Source of the DNA: JAUWPO01 sp965603285
GTDB taxonomy: Bacteria > Chloroflexota > Anaerolineae > Anaerolineales > UBA4823
Assembly: GCA_965603285.1 (NCBI GenBank)
Contig: CBFDCK010000066.1
Location: forward strand, 1 to 16,116
Direction: 5' to 3'
DNA length: 16,116 nt
The notes below the pieces were generated by a model, which worked only from the letters and a program-made list of their open reading frames with translations, had not been told where the DNA came from and did not search any database. This document shows positions 14,201 to 16,116 of this stretch, piece after piece; the first letter of the stretch is position 1; each line of letters begins with the position of its first letter. Position numbers and translations under genes: made by a program.

Positions 14201-15295
14201 GTAGAAGCTGATCCCAAAGAACGGGTCCAGGTTGCAGGTATGATCACACGTATCAGACATCACCAGACGAAGGCTGGGCAGGCAATGGGGTTCGTTACCT
14301 TAGAGGACTTGCAGGGTGAGATAGAGTTGGTGGTCTTTCCGAGAACTTGGAGAAAGACCACGAAAATGATTATGGTAGATAATATCGTTTTGGTCGAAGG
14401 GCGTGTAGACAGCAGCAGTGTTGAGCCGAAAGTTTTAGTGGACCGCATCATCGATGATTTTTCAAAACTGAGTCCTACTGATGCTCCACAAGTTGACGGA
14501 TCGAAAAAGGAGATGCTTCTCCCGAAAGTGGATGTTCATACATCGAAAATGACCCTGGAAGGTGGTGGGAGCGGGGTCATCCAGCAATTGAAGGAAGACG
14601 AATCATTCGAACGTGTAAATAATGAATTTGAACAAGGATCCACAGACAAAGAATCCGCGCGAGTCGTGGAGATGGATGACCGAATAGCAGAAAGCGCACA
14701 AAATGCGGTCATTGATGAGGATGGGCAGGGAGTCGTTGAGAAAGAACCTGTCGATCCAGTTGAGATGGAGAATGATTTTTTAGTTGACCAAGGGGAAGGA
14801 AGTAAGGAGCAGCACATTCTTGGAGAAGATACAGCTCATATTGAAGTACCAGAATCAGTCCTTGCGAAAGGTACTTCACAGGAAAACCAGCAGGATGATA
14901 AAGAATATGTGCATACAGAGTCGATTGGTGCTGCCTCACCCAATCATCAGGTAAGTGCAGCTGATACAGCCACCACGGGATCAATCGAATTACCACCCTT
15001 CATTGTTCCACCCACACCTGGATTAAAAGAGGATCAGCAGGTACAGATGATGACGATCATCATACGTTCGACCGGAGACAAAACTCGGGATGAACTGCGC
15101 ATGCGTATGCTGCATGGAGTTATAACATCTTATCCTGGAAATGACCGTTTTGCTTTCCATGTGTTTGTACAAGGGCGCGGCTACCTGTTGGAGTTTCCTA
15201 ATTGTACGATCGGCTTGTGCCCTGAATTAATCGATCGTCTTTCCACCTTTGTAGGAATTGAAAACGTGCGTGTCGACCAAATAATGTTCCAGTAA
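11267..15295 (+). CDS. dnaE: DNA polymerase III alpha subunit (replicative polymerase)
   Basis: 1342 residues; bacterial DnaE is usually about 1150-1200. The N-terminal PHP domain (about 1-280) keeps the metal-binding pattern: HxH (His7, His9), Asp16, His41, Glu66, His87, Cys137 and DxH (Asp205, His207). The polymerase core shows RGSAAGS (358-364) and catalytic Asp397 and Asp399 in PDIDLDF, with Asp559 in KVDFLGL. FRPGPMD (638-644) and YGFNKSHAVDY (747-757) are typical of the family. A beta-clamp motif QISLF lies at 915-919, then an OB fold (about 987-1060). An acidic, low-complexity linker (about 1066-1255) separates it from the small C-terminal domain. The start MSFVHLHVHSEYS matches the family; no Shine-Dalgarno is seen before ATG 11267. 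Divergent from secA and convergent with phosphofructokinase. Confidence 0.97.
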   Translation: MSFVHLHVHSEYSLLDGFSNIEKLVQRAKEMDMPALALTDHGTMYGVVEFYNAANKAGIKPIIGVEAYLAARGMRSRDSKLDKKSSHLLLIAENQTGYQNLIKIASAAQLEGFYYYPRIDHEYLAAHSDGLISTSGCMSAEIPRLLLQGDIKIAQEKLDWYYDVFGGDRFFLELQQHNISELEQINRTLIDLGRRYESKFVATNDVHYINPEDAMLQDILLAVQTGCLLKDPKRMRMADNSFYLRSSEEMARIFSEVPEAISNTVMIAERCNVDLDFKGYHLPEFSVPEDYSAKSYLRSLCEDGLSRRYGPRTQDQEVRERLDYELDVIHRMGFDTYFLIVWDLCRHARSRDIWYNARGSAAGSIVAYSLDITLVDPLEHGLIFERFLNPGRISMPDIDLDFRDDRRAEMMEYTARKYGDDKVAQIITFGTMGARAAIRDVGRVKDIPLNEVDRVAKLIPNVPGLPVTIEGALQGVSEFKQLYDSAPYLKDLIDTAKQMEGVVRSAGTHAAGVIITDKPIVEYIPLHRPTRGAAAESPIKTVTQFDMNIVDSLGLLKVDFLGLTTLTIMARACNLISKRHGVNLHLGNIPTDDPQTYELLGRGETAGVFQVEGSGMRRWLMEMKPKELANVIAMVALFRPGPMDFIPGYIRRMHGEEIIEYRHPKLEPIFKETFGYPVYQEQLMFAAMELAGYSAPEADDLRKAIAKKIKRKLQKHRQKFIDGAVKNGIPENTASDIFEDWREFARYGFNKSHAVDYGVIAVQTAYLKTHYTVEYMTALLSVVKNDTSKVAFYIADCRRMGIPVGAPNINASYWDFGIEDRTEGNSVIRFGLGAVKNIGQDPVDAILKARESGSFMDLDDFAHRVDLRDVGKRGLECLIKVGALDDFGTRIALLNALDRIVAVSSSHFRALETGQISLFGAHTGVEEEINLLKATSEISKHEILNWERELIGLYISDHPLNPVMDILTDSITHYSAQLVEADPKERVQVAGMITRIRHHQTKAGQAMGFVTLEDLQGEIELVVFPRTWRKTTKMIMVDNIVLVEGRVDSSSVEPKVLVDRIIDDFSKLSPTDAPQVDGSKKEMLLPKVDVHTSKMTLEGGGSGVIQQLKEDESFERVNNEFEQGSTDKESARVVEMDDRIAESAQNAVIDEDGQGVVEKEPVDPVEMENDFLVDQGEGSKEQHILGEDTAHIEVPESVLAKGTSQENQQDDKEYVHTESIGAASPNHQVSAADTATTGSIELPPFIVPPTPGLKEDQQVQMMTIIIRSTGDKTRDELRMRMLHGVITSYPGNDRFAFHVFVQGRGYLLEFPNCTIGLCPELIDRLSTFVGIENVRVDQIMFQ

Positions 15296-15336
15296 ATCCT
15301 GTCCTAATAGAAATTCTGATCCAATCTGGTGTATAC

Positions 15337-15368
15337 AAAATCACCCGCATATCATTACGTGTGATTTT
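15337..15368. terminator. Probable bidirectional terminator between dnaE and pfkA
   Basis: AAAATCAC (15337-15344) pairs with GTGATTTT (15361-15368) across a 16-base loop. The A-rich left arm and T-rich right arm let it serve transcripts from either side. It lies 41 bases after the dnaE stop and 44 bases after the stop of the convergent kinase gene. The stem is short and AT-rich at its base, so it is of moderate strength. Confidence 0.55.
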
Positions 15369-15412
15369 AGTTGCCAGGTTCTCCTTCATTTCGAAGAAGA
15401 TAAATGCCATGC

Positions 15413-16116
15413 TTAATACAGGAACATTGGTCTACCTTCAATGGAATGCATCTTCGGGCAATAATTTTCTGCATCATAGAATTCATCTACATCCACACGT
15501 TTAACTCCTTGTGTAACAGTGTTTACCGCGACGTCTGTATAACGTCCACCCTGTAAAGCGACCATTCTGCCGTACTGATGTTTTGTGATCAAATCCATTG
15601 CCAGGTTAGCATAATTTTCTGCCACCATCAAATCGAGAGAGTCAGGCACGCCACTGCGCATGAGGTAGGCTAAGTGCTGGTAGAGGGTATTAAACTCGCC
15701 TTTCTGTTTAATAAGTTCAACGGTAAGCCTGCCAATTGGGACACCCTGATCATCGTTCGAAATTTCGTCCCGTGAAGTACCAGTAATTTGGTCGTCTATT
15801 AAGCGCGCTCCTTCTGATATTAAAACCATTGCATACCGGCTTGGATTGTTGTTACGGTCTTCGATTAGAAGGTGGATTAATTTATCGAGATCAAACCGAA
15901 CCTCTGGGATTAAGGTCCGGTCTACACTTGCCAGGTACGATGTCATCAAGCATGTTTCACCAGAATTACGTCCGAAGAGTTCGACCACAGCTATGCGTTC
16001 GTGTGAACCAGAAGAAGTCCGCAGGATATTAATGAGCTCGACGCTGCGCGTTATGGCTGTGGAAAAGCCGATTGTATAATCGGTACCAAAGACGTCGTTA
16101 TCCATTGTTTTAGGTA
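15413..16116 (-). CDS. pfkA: 6-phosphofructokinase, C-terminal part (N-terminus beyond right edge)
   Basis: About 233 codons are visible; an ATG at 16105 is internal, since the family motif PKTMDND straddles it and the frame stays open to the edge. The enzyme phosphorylates fructose 6-phosphate to the 1,6-bisphosphate in glycolysis. Seen from the edge: PKTMDNDVFGTDYTIGF with the catalytic Asp; SHERIAVVELFGRNSGE with two substrate Arg; ISEGA with the substrate Glu; HLAYLMRSGVPDSLD equivalent to the HIQRGG region; and a C-terminal PMFLY. Lys in PKT, where ATP enzymes such as E. coli PfkA have Gly (PGT), is found in pyrophosphate-dependent and some ATP-dependent members. The phosphoryl donor therefore cannot be decided here; the deciding GGDG/GGDD motif is outside the window. 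Confidence 0.9.
   Translation of the reverse strand, partial: PKTMDNDVFGTDYTIGFSTAITRSVELINILRTSSGSHERIAVVELFGRNSGETCLMTSYLASVDRTLIPEVRFDLDKLIHLLIEDRNNNPSRYAMVLISEGARLIDDQITGTSRDEISNDDQGVPIGRLTVELIKQKGEFNTLYQHLAYLMRSGVPDSLDLMVAENYANLAMDLITKHQYGRMVALQGGRYTDVAVNTVTQGVKRVDVDEFYDAENYCPKMHSIEGRPMFLY

Overview
The window reads as chromosomal DNA of a bacterium of moderate GC content, most likely of the Chloroflexota (an Anaerolineae-like lineage). This is inference from protein character, not from a marker gene. The pointers are a very long SecA with large internal inserts and no zinc-binding tail, a split methylmalonyl-CoA mutase small subunit beside a MeaB-type GTPase, and a divergent ribose-phosphate pyrophosphokinase of the FPNxN/RSDKK type. 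No phage, insertion sequence, CRISPR array, tRNA or rRNA was seen.

Layout. At 1-280 (minus) is the N-terminal part of a BNR/Asp-box beta-propeller protein that runs off the left edge. At 590-2650 lies a pair of divergently transcribed, secreted S1-family serine proteases that look like paralogues. Each has its own terminator, and they share a roughly 320-base control region with a recognisable promoter on each side and a dyad inside one of them. At 2943-6795 (plus) is a tight five-gene run: methylmalonyl-CoA mutase B12-binding subunit, MeaB/ArgK-type GTPase, GNAT acetyltransferase, ribose-phosphate pyrophosphokinase and formamidopyrimidine-DNA glycosylase. Gaps are 6 and 2 bases and there is one ATGA overlap, so it is probably one transcript. 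At 6808-10941 (minus) is secA, convergent with the glycosylase. At 11267-15295 (plus) is dnaE, divergent from secA; both genes carry the same extended -10 nonamer, TGCTATAAT. At 15413-16116 (minus) is the C-terminal part of a 6-phosphofructokinase, convergent with dnaE and separated from it by a probable bidirectional terminator.

How the parts fit. The mutase subunit and its G-protein chaperone form one functional unit (propionate/methylmalonyl-CoA metabolism). PRPP synthase, the DNA-repair glycosylase, SecA, DnaE and phosphofructokinase are housekeeping. The protease pair is the accessory part: two exported enzymes whose predicted signal-peptidase cut directly exposes the Ile that activates S1 proteases.

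I found no convincing wholly new system. The items most worth a second look are the propeptide-less protease pair with its promoter dyad, the enlarged SecA, the DnaE with an acidic linker and a complete set of PHP metal ligands, and the altered ATP-site motifs of the PRPP synthase.
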